Origin: Amoebidium appalachense
Taxonomy: Eukaryota; Ichthyosporea
Assembly (NCBI GenBank): GCA_963693365.1
Contig: CAVNZM010000010.1
Location: forward strand, 3,968,001-4,032,000
Reading direction: 5' to 3'
Length of the DNA stretch: 64,000 nt
Shown here: one piece after another, positions 28,208 through 46,386 of the stretch
Layout of the letters: every line of letters starts with the position of its first letter
How positions within the stretch are numbered: position 1 is the stretch's first letter
Translations under genes and position numbers: made by a program
The notes under the pieces: generated by a model
Databases searched by the model: none
The model's input: only the letters and a program-made list of their open reading frames with translations
Told to the model about the DNA's origin: nothing

Positions 28208-28418
28208 ATGCACGCGCCTCCCCGCCTGCGTGCACCCGACTTTGAGTTCATCGACTTCCACCAGCCGTCCAGAAATGACCTCACTGTGATGGTATACAAC
28301 ATACCAAGTAACATCACAAAGGATTTCATGATGGTGAGTGTTGCTAATTTCTCAATTCCTCTCCCCTCCACACCCCCTCCCCACCTTCCTCCCCTCCACA
28401 CACACACACGTGCGCGTG

Positions 28419-28450
<32 letters not shown>

Positions 28451-28804
28451 GACACAAGACACAGACACAGACACAGACACACCCTACTGTGATGGTCATC
28501 ATAACAAGCAATATCACAAAGGATTTCATGATGGTGTGAATGATATCTCAAGTCTCCCCCCCCCCCCCCCCCCCACCAACCAACCAACCCAACCACCACC
28601 ACCATCACACACACACGCACACACGCGCACGCACGCACACACACACACACACCCCACCCTACTGTGATGGTCTTAAACATACCAAGCAACATTACAAAAA
28701 ATTCAGGATGGTATGTCCTGATTTCTCAGAGACCCCCCCCCCCCCCCCCCCCCCCCCCTCATCCCCCCCCCCCCCGTCCCCTGCCCCCCTCCACCCACAC
28801 ACAC

Positions 28805-28838
<34 letters not shown>

Positions 28839-29050
28839 TTGTGATGGTTTAAAACATATCAAGCAATATCACAAAAGATATTCATGGTGGTATGTCTTGA
28901 TATCTCCAAGCGCCCCCACCCCACCTTCCACTGCCCCAATCATTACGTTATCCTCTTCCTGAAAATACCTTCGTTCCAGCCGGCACTGTTCATACCGGTT
29001 TCTTTCTGGATCTTCGTTCGTAGGATTACTTTGTTTCCTGTTTCTCTCTC

Positions 29051-29082
<32 letters not shown>

Positions 29083-30264
29083 TTTTGTTCCAAGTTTGTT
29101 ATCTTCTCTGTGCCTACGCATTTTACAAATGGTGTGTGCACGTGTTTGCGCACGCACACACACACTCATTCACACTACCCCCCTCTCCCCACATTCTTAC
29201 CACCACCACCAACCCACCCACTCACTCATACGCAGGCACACACACACACATACACACACTTTCAATCACACTCGCACTTCCCTTCACCCCCCCCCCCCCC
29301 CCCCCCCCCACCCACCCACCCACCACCCAACCCACACCCACCTCCCCCCCCCTTCCCCCATCTTCCCCACCACCACCACCACCCACCCACCCACCCACTC
29401 ATACACAGGCACACACACACACACAACTGACCTACATACAACAAATCACTCATTCTTTCTTCCAACCATCAACATTCCACCCCTTTCTCCTCCCTTCCGC
29501 ATCTTTCCAGGACATATTCTCTCAGTATGGTCTCGTATACGATGTCCTTGTACCTTCAGACCCGAACTACGTGGCCCCAGCAGTTGACGGTACGTTGCCC
29601 TTAAAAATACGGTGGTTTTTTGCCCCTTCCCCCCCCCCCCCTCCCCCCTCCCCCCTCCCCCTCCCCCCACCCGCCCACCTCTCCCCCCATCCCCTCCCTC
29701 CCCCTAATCCTGTGAACTGGATATCCATCTTTGCTCCCTCTTGCCCCCCCCCCCCCCCCCCCTCCCCCCCCCCTTCCTCCTTCCCGCTACCCGCCGCCCA
29801 CCCCTCTGCTCCTATTCGGTCACTCTCTTCCCCACCCCTACCCCCAACCCAACCCCAAAACCCAACCCCAAAACCCAACCCCAAAACCCAACCCCAAAAC
29901 CCAACCCCAAAACCCAACCCCACAACTGACGTCGATTCCGAGTCACCCGTGCCATCTCCCGACTTCCTCTTGCTCGGTCGAAACCTCTCTTGCTCCCTCC
30001 CTCTTCTGTCTCTCTTATCCCCCCCCCCCTCCCCCCCCCTCCCCCCCCTCTGTCTCTCTTCTCTCCCTCCCTCCCCCCGTCCCCCGTCCCAGTGCCCTCT
30101 TTCCCCCCTCTCCCCGGAGCACCACCATCACCGCCCCCCACCACAACGAAAGACTCGCATCCCTCCTTTAGATACACGCACACATACGTACGTACAAGCA
30201 CGTTTGCCCGCACACATACAAACATACACATATGCATGTATCCTGGCGCACGTGTGTGGGCTTA

Positions 30265-30297
<33 letters not shown>

Positions 30298-30531
30298 ACA
30301 CGGTATGCCTTCACATACACACACATGTCGGTCAGTCGATATTCCCTCTACCCTCCCTCATCTGTTTCCATACCCCTTCCCTCCCCCCCTCCTCCCCCCG
30401 TTCCCCCAAAACATATCTAGCTCCCTCATAGCCAATACAAACACACAGACGCACGCGCGCGCCTACACACATCCTGACAGAAACACACACGCGCGCACAG
30501 GTATTCCCCCTTTCCCCACGCACCCAACACA

Positions 30532-30575
<44 letters not shown>

Positions 30576-30992
30576 CACACACACACATCCCTCCCCCCCC
30601 CCTCTCCACACACACACACGCACACACACAAACAGACCCCACACAGGCCAGCACATTTGGGCCCAGTGGGTACGGTCTTGTGCGCTATTTCAGCACATAC
30701 GATGCAAGGAAGGCAGTCAAATACCTCAACAACACAACAGTAAGGGGACTTCATATATCGGTACACAACCTGTCCCTCCCCCCTTCCCCCCCTCCCCCGC
30801 GCCTCCCCCCGCCCCCACTCCGCCGTTTGCCCCCCACAGTAAAAACCTGCCTACCTTCCCCCCCCCCTCTCTGTCTCTCCTCTCCCCCCCCCCCCCCCCC
30901 CTCTCTCTCTCGGTTCTCTATTAACCGGGCTTAAGCACGGGGAAGAACCATGTGGAATGGGTCTGCCAACTTACCGACCTCCCCCCCCCTCT

Positions 30993-31024
<32 letters not shown>

Positions 31025-32663
31025 TTCTCTCCCGTCTCCCCCCTCCCCTCCCTGGACAACGTATCATAAGTGTGTGTGTGTGTGTGTGTGTGTGTTTTGG
31101 ATTTTTCAGCTCTTGTTCATGTTAATCCCCCCCCCCCCCCCCCCCCCCCCCCTCCCCCCCCTCCCACCACCACCACCCCTCCCACCCCCCCCCACCCCAC
31201 CCTTTCCCTATCTCACCCCACAACCACCACCACAAACAAACAAACAGCACCTAATCCCGTTACCACAGACATACCACGCACACGTCAGCACGCGAGCGAG
31301 CACACACAGGAAAGGCACACACGTACGCACACAGAACACACACACACACCTTTTCTGGTCTGTCCGCCATAAAGACAGCTGAGTGTGTGTGTTGGGGGAG
31401 AGGAAGGGGGGGGGGGGGGGTAAATCTTCTCTACCGATCTTACCGCCTTTTTTTTTCTTTCAATTGCGTCTCTGGCTTATGGTGTGCCCTGTGATACAAT
31501 CGTCTGTTAGGTTTGGGCAAATATGCATGTTTGTGATATGATTATCTCAAACGCTAGCTGTTCAATTTCGGCATATCCAACTGGTTCGGGTCATTCGCAG
31601 TGTCGGATTTTTATCCTTTGCTTTCTCTTTTATCCATGATAAGGCTTTTTAATATAGTAGATTCGTATGTTTCTGATATCCCAAACATTATCTGTGCAAT
31701 TTCGGTATATCTAATTGGTTCGGGTCTTTTGCAGTGTCGGCTTGCTTATCCTTTGCTTTTTCTTTTATAGGCGATAAGGTTTTTAGCAGATTCGCATGTT
31801 TGTGATATCCCATACATTATCTGTGCAATTTCGGTATATCTAACTGGTTCGGGTCTTTTGCAGTGTCGGCTTGCCACCAAGCAAAGGGTTCTGCAGCCGT
31901 ACCCCCTACACCCCTCCAAGTGCTTCCAGCTAGCCAATCACTTCCTTGGTTTTGACGCTTGGTCCATCTCCATTCTTGAGGTTTATCCCAATACTATCCC
32001 GTAATTTACTGACCACAGCGCCCGAAAAAACCTATCTTCATTGTGGGAGCGACCCACAAGTTAGGCACATGAGAGATGATTATCAAACGTGTGTGTGCAT
32101 ATCGGTATTTATTCAAATATCAGGCAGCGAGGCATAGTTTTATCTTGTGATTGCAGCCCACCGTTTCGAGGTTTATGTCCGCATGGATAAGTGAATGGTG
32201 TCTGCCAAAACCACGCAATACAAAGCCATCCACTATCCACACCCCATTTTTAAGGCCCTATCCACAATATCAATGACCCTCAACCCCCCCCCCCCCCCCC
32301 CCCCCCCCCCTTCCCCACCCCATCCTCACCCCATCCCAACCCAACCCAACCCACCCAGTCCCCCTCTTTTACCCCCTTCCCTCCCCTCCCCCCCCCCCCC
32401 CCCCCCTCCCTCCCCTCCTCCTCTCAACACTTGCTCTTTCCTCTCCATCTCTCCCTTCATCACATGCTCCCCCCCACCCCCGCACACACACACCTCCCCC
32501 TTTGAGCTGCGCGCACACACACCCAGCAGCAAGTGGAAGCACTCGTACTCAACCTTCTCCCCTCCCCTCTCCTTCTCCCCCCTCCCTCCTTCCCCACATC
32601 TGCCTCCCCCCCCCCCCCCCCCCCCCATCACCACCACTGCCACCACCACCACCACCACCCCTG

Positions 32664-32734
<71 letters not shown>

Positions 32735-33103
32735 CACACACACACACACATGCACATACACACATGCACGCACACGCGCACACCTCCCCCCCTATTCAGT
32801 TGCACACACACACCCCCAGCAGCAAGGGGGAGCACTCCTACTTCTGCAAAGTGCAGTTGTGCTTCCCCAACCATGGTGGTGCTACGGTGGTTGGCTGTGC
32901 TGTGGGGTCAAGTGGGGGCCAACCACCCAAAGACAAAATACCTAAGCAGAAGAAAGGTGAACACTCCATTTCTCCCCCCCCCCCCCCCCCCCTCCCTCTC
33001 TCTCTCCCCTCCCCCCCTTCCTCCCTTTCTCCATCCCTCCCTCCCACACACACACTCTCTCTCCCTCTCTCTCCCCCTCCCTCCCTCCCTCCCTCCCTCT
33101 TTC

Positions 33104-33139
<36 letters not shown>

Positions 33140-33401
33140 CCCCCCCCCCCCCCCCCCCCCCCCCCCGGGTGTCTGCCAATCATGCATACTCTTTGTGTGG
33201 TTTGCACTCTGCATGTTGTCAGTTATGAATCTGTACTTTGTACTCTATAATATATTCCAATCCTCCCCTTTCCCCTCCCCCCCCCCTACACACACACACA
33301 CACACACACACACATGCGCACAGGTAGACATATGCACACACGACGGGTGGTGCCTTTCCTCTCCAAATGTCACCGTGTACACAAATCTCCCTTTGTAGTT
33401 A

Positions 33402-33463
<62 letters not shown>

Positions 33464-33629
33464 ACGGTGCAATACCTATTCCTGTCCTGTATTTTCCTGC
33501 AGTCTCTGTGCTGGGTTTATTTCCAAGCCACTGCCATAAACAATGCCATGCGACCATTGTTGCATTCAAGGTGATCACTTATACTCCGAAAGCACTTGCG
33601 AAACATGACTATAGAACACACGCACACGC

Positions 33630-33667
<38 letters not shown>

Positions 33668-33747
33668 ATCACCCCTTCTGACTGGGCTCATTCACAAACA
33701 GCACGGGAAGTGTGTCCATTATCACACACCAGATTGAGACGTACACA

Positions 33748-33823
<76 letters not shown>

Positions 33824-34021
33824 GGACCCCGTCCCTCACTCGCCATTCTGAGTGCCGGCAACCACATGCGCGATGCCAAACGGTTCGCCACCTCCTACGC
33901 TCAGAGAGACGCCTTTTCAAAAGTCGCCATTGTGCGTGCATCGGACGGTACCCCCCCCCCCCCCCCCCCCCCCCCCCTTCCCCCCCTCTCCCCCCACCCC
34001 ACACACACACACGCACACGTA

Positions 34022-34098
<77 letters not shown>

Positions 34099-34344
34099 TT
34101 TGTACGTTTCCGGTTTTGATATTGAGGCCCGACCATGTGTGTTCTTTTAGGGCCCGTCTTAGACAAGAGAGAGAGAAATGGTAATGAGAGAGGGGATTCA
34201 ATAATATGGTTTGGGAGAATGGAGAGGGTATTTTGGGGTGGGGGGAGGTGAGGAGGCGGGGGGGGGGGGGGGGGGGGGGGCAGGCAGATGTACGTGGGAC
34301 GGGAGGGAGAGTGAACAAGATGTAATAGGATAGGAATGTGTCAG

Positions 34345-34404
<60 letters not shown>

Positions 34405-35508
34405 TCGTGTGCGTTCGTGTGCGTGTGCGTGTGTATGTGCGCAACTTTGTTGTTGTGTTCCAGGACCTGTGTGTGTACACATTCCCACATGTGTGCCTGT
34501 GTACGTGCGGGTGTGTGTGCGTGTGCACTTATGCATTCTTTGTGTGCGTGTGCACTTATGCATTCTTTGTGTGCGTGTGCACTTATGCATTCTTTGTGTG
34601 CGTGTGCACTTATGCATTCTTTGTGTGCGTGTGCACTTATGCATTCTTTGTGTGCGTGTGCACTTATGCATTCTTTGTGTGCGTGTGCACTTATGCATTC
34701 TTTGTGTGCGTGTGCACTTATGCATTCTTTGTGTGCGTGTGCACTTATGCATTCTTTGTGTGCGTGTGCACTTATGCATTCTTTGTGTGCGTGTGCACTT
34801 ATGCATTCTTTGTGTGCGTGTGCACTTATGCATTCTTTGTGTGCGTGTGCACTTATGCATTCTTTGTGTGCGTGTGCACTTATGCATTCTTTGTGTGCGT
34901 GTGCGTGTGTGCATGTGTTGTGTGTGGTGGTGGTTGTGATGGTGGCGGTTGTGGTTGTGGTTGTGGAACGGGACGGCGGGAAAAAGGAGGGGTACCCTGT
35001 TTGCCATGTATCAAATAAACGAACTAAGCGCAAAACAACCGTTTATAGGTCACCACCCAACAACAATAAACCTTGGTGTTGTGTTTTTAAAGGGGTGTCT
35101 TTCAGGCCAAATTATGGTCCCCGTTTTTCGGTCCTCGGGTCGGGCCAAATGCTGTTTGATGTGCACCAAGCCAATCATAGCGCGCGTATCCCATTCGGGT
35201 CCGACCCGAACCGGATACCTAAAAGAAACCCCCTTTTACCCAATACAGGCCGGGTGGAGGTGTTTGTTCGTGAAGGGCAGGAGGAGCTGGTAGATGACAA
35301 TGCAGATCCGGACGTTTTGATTGGCTACAGCAAATACCCGGTACCCGTATCAAAGACAGAGGTGTGTGCATGTGAAAGGGGGGGGGGGGGGGGGGGGGGG
35401 TGGGAGGGGGGTGGTATAGCCTGAATGTAGCACATTACTGCGTAGGGAGAAAGAGGGAGTCTAGCCCCCTCACCGTTTTTTCCCTGCACTCTTCTCACAC
35501 ACTACCAC

Positions 35509-35579
<71 letters not shown>

Positions 35580-35762
35580 TTTTTTTTGGTTACACTGCAG
35601 TGGCTCCCCAAGTCGCCATCGCACAAAACTTACTTCGGCAGATATGAAGACGAAGAAAAGGGGGAAGGAGAGGCAGAGGAAGGAGAGGGAGAGGGAGAGG
35701 GAGGGGGAGAGGTGGAGATGGGAGGAGGTGGGGACGAGTGGATGCCATTGACACAAAGCTGA
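28208..35762 (+). CDS. RDM1-like protein (RRM plus RAD52 motif), multi-exon
   Basis: Well-supported exons are 28208-28333, 29511-29589, 30636-30760, 31864-31980, 32820-32956, 33825-33947, 35249-35361 and 35601-35762 (TGA). Exons 1-4 join in phase into an RRM with RNP2-like VMVYNIP and RNP1-like GYGLVRYF, then [18 protein letters not shown]. That last block matches the RDM1 signature SSKCQELANYYFGFNG. Later exons give [15 protein letters not shown] (RDM1: KFFCALEVVLPSC), [19 protein letters not shown] (RDM1: KLAIQKALSDAFQKLLIVV) and an acidic C-terminus. Vertebrate RDM1 binds nucleic acid and is linked to the DNA-damage response. A 14-nt exon (32157-32170) would fix the phase into 32820. Exon-like 33503-33570 leaves the phase into 33825 unsolved, so one exon there is missing or wrong. 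Several junctions are duplicated in the introns. Confidence 0.83.
28275..28905 (+). repeat. three decayed tandem copies of exon 1 end plus donor (RDM1-like gene)
   Basis: The exon end (28286-28333, with TGTGATGGT...AACAT...AAAGGATTTCATGATGG) recurs in the intron at about 28489-28535, 28665-28712 and 28841-28893, spaced about 176 bases apart and separated by poly-C and CA runs. Copy 1 keeps AAAGGATTTCATGATGGTGTG, so its donor could still be used. Confidence 0.85.
29846..29922 (+). repeat. 14-bp tandem repeat ACCCAACCCCAAAA
   Basis: About five and a half near-perfect units lie in intron 2 of the RDM1-like gene. The CCCCAAAA core is the same as the hypotrich ciliate telomere repeat, but the unit differs and the array is internal. 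Confidence 0.85.
31505..31880 (+). repeat. three tandem copies of an intron 3' end with splice acceptor
   Basis: The block ATTTCGGTATATCTAACTGG...GGTCTTTTGCAG/TGTCGGCTTGC that makes the true acceptor (31863/31864) is preceded by similar blocks ending at 31734 and 31600, with periods of 129 and 134 bases. Both upstream copies keep CAG/TGTCGG. Confidence 0.92.
32495..32855 (+). repeat. duplicated acceptor region before exon 32820-32956
   Basis: CACCCAGCAGCAAGTGGAAG (about 32519) and its context resemble CACCCCCAGCAGCAAGGGGG (about 32811), with GAGCACTCCTACT versus AAGCACTCGTACT following. Both are preceded by CA repeats and an AGTTGC or AGCTGC word. Confidence 0.75.
34527..34904 (+). repeat. 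27-bp minisatellite, 14 identical units
   Basis: The unit (GCGTGTGCACTTATGCATTC plus TTTGTGT) repeats 14 times with no visible change, inside an intron of the RDM1-like gene. The length is divisible by three, so all six frames stay open. These reading frames are artefacts. Confidence 0.97.
35088..35237. mobile_element. miniature inverted-repeat element, copy 2
   Basis: The ends are inverted repeats (left AAAGGGGTGTCTTT, right AAAGAAACCCCCTTT). The body matches 1542-1680 in ordered blocks. It ends 11 bases before the splice acceptor of exon 35249-35361. Confidence 0.7.
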
Positions 35763-36355
35763 GACGTCGTTGCTAGTGGGCTAAGAGAGGTTTTTCTTTA
35801 GCATCGTGTGCTATTTTCGCTTTGCGGGATGTGCTTGGTAGATGGTGACGTGGCCATGGTGTTTGGTGTTTCCCTAAATGCACGTTTTGACGGATAAAAG
35901 GGTTATAGAAATCGAGTGTACATGTGAAAAATGGTGATTTGCCTGAGCTCTCCTTGGTCGCATATGAAGGTCGAAGGTGATCAGGAGAATTAGTCCATAT
36001 TTTCTATTATATATGAGAGTCGAATGTGGAAATGCTGAATTCTACATGTGTCACTCTTTTTTTGGAATATGAAAGTCGAATGTGATCAGGAAAATTTATT
36101 CAAATTCTCATATTCAATATGAAAGTCGAACTCGGAAATGCTGAATACAGTTAAGAGTTTTTGTTGGAATATGAAAGTCGAACGTGAAAATTGTGGACTA
36201 GTACTACAGTTCTCCCTTTGTCGAACAAAGTAAGTAACTGATTATAATATTGTAAACTAATAAAATAACCGTTCTCTCCAATTGCAAGTTGTTTGAGTAT
36301 CTATATATGAGTTGAATGTGAAAGCTGAAATGAAAGATGATGAATTCCTCATGCA

Positions 36356-36388
<33 letters not shown>

Positions 36389-37185
36389 TCCCCCTTTCTC
36401 TGTCCCACCCACACACACCCGATGGACAGTGTCCGAACAGCCATAAATAGTGTGTAAACCCGGCCCCCCTTCATGTATACGTAGACCACCACCGGGACCG
36501 GTACATCTCCATAGCTGAGATGGTACGTTTTTTATCTGGCTTTTACAATTGTGTTCCCGGTTTATGTCGAGCTCCCAGCTTTTATATCATATTCACACCT
36601 TTTGCCGCCTCACTCCTCCTGCCTGGGTTTGTTTGCATCATTGTTGCTTGCATGTGGCGCTTGTGTTCTGTTTCAATTCATAATATATGTTGCACCCCAC
36701 CACCACCAACACAAAACGAAAATCACTTTCATACTGCAATGCATACGTGATCACGCCCTGATTAAAAAAGGCCTTCGAATTCAAACCAGCTTTTGGATCC
36801 GGACGCGTGTCGATCGCGACAAGCTTAAGACTCGGTCCATATTAAAGCCACCATAGCCACATAATATGCATGTGCGCATGCACGTGGCATGCAGCTGCAG
36901 CTTATCATGATATTCTGTTAAATTAGTTACAAGCAATGTGTGAAAAATTCCATACGCCGCGGTAAATCTCAGACGTACGCGTGGTTACTGCTGCACTGCT
37001 TGTACATATGTAGATAACCAATTGCCTACGCCTTCAAAAATTCAATTGACATTCAATTTGATCATGACCGTCTTTTTTTCCCCGCCTTTTTATTTTGTCT
37101 AAAAATTATTTGTAGTGGCGGTTACAGTTTTTTGTGCCGCGGGGTGGTGGTGGTGGTAGTGTGAGTGTGTGTTGTGTGTGTGTGT

Positions 37186-37246
<61 letters not shown>

Positions 37247-37368
37247 GGGGTTTAAGAAATGCGCCCCAGGAGTACGAAGCACACATTCACAGCTGCAGCG
37301 GACAAGTTGAACACAATGCAGAGTGTAAACCATACATAAAAAGTAAGCATGTTATGCAAAGCCCATTC

Positions 37369-37403
<35 letters not shown>

Positions 37404-38146
37404 GCCATCCATAGTACCCCTAGTTTCGACTGGGTCATTCACCTAATCAACAAAACTCAACTCAGGGGGGCTCAAGAAGGGGAGGAGGGGAGGAGGAGGA
37501 GGGGGGGGGGGGTTGGAGGAAATTTTCACATATGCATAGCATTTTGATTGATATCCACAATCAACACTGGTGCTTTGTGCACTTCACCCACCCACAAGGT
37601 GAGACTTACAATCGGCATAACTTCATATAAAAAGATAACAAATACCTGTAATCAAATACTACAATCGCAAACACGAAACAGCAAAAGGCAAAAGCGAGGG
37701 GAAAAGAAAAAAAAAAAGAAAAAAAAAAGAGAAAAAAGAAAAAAGAAAAAAGAAAGGAAAGGAAAGAAAAAAACAAAAACTAAACAAAACTTGATGAATC
37801 AAACCTAACCCGGCTCCACACCGTTGCCTTGCTCGTCAACCACCCGACCTCTCTATCCCACGCATGCATGGGAGCGTTTTGTGCAAAAAAAAAAGGTCGT
37901 CGCATTCTCTATTGAAACTTAATCTACCCATTGCGTGCTCTCAAAACGAGTGCGCGTGCATAAGCATAAGTACCTGAAAGCAAGAAATTGCCCGTGTGCA
38001 CACGTTCTAAGTGCAAGAAAAACCAAGAGCACATTCACGAGAATAAATGCATTTGCCGTGTGAAATTGTACAAGTGTGCATGCAAGGCCTGGCTGCATGT
38101 ATGCATGTAACCACAAGAGACAACGGTTGCGTGTGCCCGTACGTGC

Positions 38147-38189
<43 letters not shown>

Positions 38190-38276
38190 CCTCTGTGTGT
38201 TTGCACTCATGTATGAGTGTTTGTTCTGCTTTCAATCAATGTTTAGTAACCTCAGCTCTCAGCTTTGACCCCATGT
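35763..38276. other. convergent intergenic region between the RDM1-like and mS34 genes
   Basis: At 35960-36190 a degenerate unit containing ATATGAAAGTCGAA with GTGATCAGGAAAATT or GGAAATGCTGAAT occurs four or five times. Poly-C follows at 36361-36387. An isolated donor-like boundary occurs at 36523/36524, but no gene could be built. Poly-G (37201-37250) begins the S copy at 37251, and an A-rich GAAAA tract lies at 37705-37790. Confidence 0.6.
37251..37465 (-). repeat. S element copy (diverged, type 2 head)
   Basis: On the minus strand it has CTGAGTTGAGTTTTGTTGATT, then GTCGAAACT, then (after poly-C) GGGCTTTGCATAACATGCTTA, and a 45-base poly-C tail. It lies 0.8 kb beyond the mS34 stop, in the same direction as that gene. 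Confidence 0.75.
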
Positions 38277-44298
<6,022 letters not shown>

Positions 44299-45600
44299 GT
44301 TTGCAGTGTACATGTACGCTTTCTCCGTGCCAGTAATAATCCGAATACAAGATGCTGGTCTGGGTTAACCTAGCAGAGCGTGAGAAAAGAGAACCCTTGT
44401 TATCCCTATTCTCTCCCTCTCCCTCTCCTTCGAAAGAAACTAGCCTAGCCCCTTCTATACACCCGGTCGCTCGCTTGCTCCCCTTGTTGAATCCGTTTAC
44501 GTCGGGAAAAAAAAACCCTCCAGTTCAGCCCCTTGGATGTTGTTGCAAGGTATACTCTCGTTACACGGTGGCCAGAACCACGTTGGTGTAACCGACCGAA
44601 ATATGGCGAAAGATGGATGTCTACACTAGAACCGTAGGACTTGAAACGAGACTGCTTTTGCTACCACGTGAATTAGAGCTGAAAAAAAAGACCAAAACTC
44701 TGTGTAAACTGATGCCTGTGTAACTAAAAAAGAGAAGGGGACATAAAACATGAAGAGGGCACGGAGGCACACCGAAGTCTTGTCGCGCGCGCGCGTGGCC
44801 CCTACGTAAAGTGCAAACAGCTGAACAAGCCATGCCGATGGTCAGTAATACGGCCCCAGCCATGCCTCAAGATTTTTTATTGGGGCTTTATAAATGATAC
44901 TTCAAAAGCCGTTATAAGCCCCATTTAGTTAGCAAATTGGCAGGCTGAATTTCAGAATTCCCACAATCAAACTGTAAAAACTAAAAATATAATTTGAGGA
45001 GGGTAAATCTGGGAGAGGTTACAAAGTCTACGCGTGCCAGAGTTGCATTCGTTCGCAGGCGCCTCTGGCGTCATTAGGGCGGGTGCGCTAAGTGTACGCA
45101 AGAGGGACTCTGTGCGTTAGACAGCAGGCGCATGGGGCACACCGGCGTCAGTTCATTAATGCACAAACATCTGTCTTTTTTGACGCCCATTCTTATCTTT
45201 TCCCGTTTATGTTCATAGGTTTCCACAGTTCTGTATAGATCCTGATGCTTTTGAAAAGGTTCCAACCGCTGTTACTCTGTTTTCGGCGAATGTTTTCCGG
45301 GGTCCGCCCTCCCCGGGCTGTCCTGAATGCACACGGCTACAAGTGCTCGGGCCTCCGCTTCATGATCATATCCAAGGGGATGCTGACAGACCGGATAATC
45401 TTTTGGCCTTCTAATTGGGAACGGCCCAAGAAGGCTTCAAGGTACACCATCACTATCTCCTTGATTTGTGGTTATGCCTGCGTGTGCTTGTGTATATGTT
45501 TTGGGGTGAAGGATATACCATCACCTTGTTTTGTGGTGGTGTTTGAGTGTGTTGTGTGTGTGTGTATAACTTAGTATGTTTTGCGGAGAAAGAGAGAGAG

Positions 45601-45632
<32 letters not shown>

Positions 45633-45834
45633 TAGTACGTAGAGGGCTGGGGGGATAATCGCGGTGCGCACGCACCAGGTACAACAAAAAAATAGCTCAC
45701 ACATGTGGACATGGGAATGTCAATTAGTACACCAGCAGAACACATCGCGGCTTGCTTGTTTGCGCATGTGCATATAAATTTTTTGCTTGTACGTTGTATG
45801 TAAAGGGGGGGGGGAGGGGGAAGAGGGGAAGCAA

Positions 45835-45871
<37 letters not shown>

Positions 45872-46386
45872 GGTGAGCAAAGGGGTTGGTGTTTCCTGAA
45901 CAACATTCACGCAGACAGCTTTTGGTGGGACAAGTCCAGAATCTCGTTTCAATGGGAAAATGTTCATTCTGTTTCATAAGTAGTGGTCAAATTGAATACA
46001 TTCGCCACACCCCATTCACCCTGCTGTGTTACTGCCCTTCTAGAACGGGCAAACAGCAACTAAATATCTTGCGCCTGCCACCCTTTACGAAGCTTTACAT
46101 GGTGGTGCTTAAATAACTAAAGAAACAGAAAAAATAATATGAGAAGACCGTAAGAACGAGTGAATGAAATGACATCAAAGCCGCTCCAGAAAATACAACG
46201 AACCCCATTACCGAAACTCCAAACATTACACAACTCGCGTACAGAAAACCGCCCCCACCCAATACAACATTTCAACAAAGTTTAACAATGCGCACATGGC
46301 CATCTTCGCGAAATATCCACCCATTAACCCCTTCTCGCGCCATAGTTGGCAGGCACCCTCGCGGCCCAAATCCATCTATTAACTCT
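44299..46386. other. intergenic region upstream of mS34
   Basis: It contains an imperfect inverted repeat (GGGGCTTTATAA / TTATAAGCCCC, about 44884-44927), poly-G runs at 45603-45632 and 45805-45867, and the coding-like segment at 45234-45441. Confidence 0.6.
45234..45441 (+). other. coding-like relic, unidentified
   Basis: Two overlapping plus-strand frames look protein-like over 200 bases. One has DPDAFEKVPTAVTLFSANVF and a CPEC word. The other has GYKCSGLRFMIISKGMLTD followed by IIFWPSNW. Splice-like CAG and AAG/GTACAC boundaries occur at each end. It may be a frameshifted transposase-type fragment or a broken exon. I cannot name a family. Confidence 0.3.

Noticed and set aside
34527-34904. 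Possible CRISPR array
   Set aside because: Units are contiguous 27-bp repeats with no unique spacers, inside a eukaryotic intron.
34336-35424. A 362-residue plus-strand frame and 230-269-residue minus-strand frames over the 27-bp minisatellite
   Set aside because: The unit length is divisible by three, so frames stay open by chance. The spliced exon 35249-35361 explains the only protein-like part.
36483-36524. Exon-like segment reading DHHRDRYISIAEM before a GTACGT donor
   Set aside because: No acceptor-linked partner exons could be found on either side, so it is not called as a gene.
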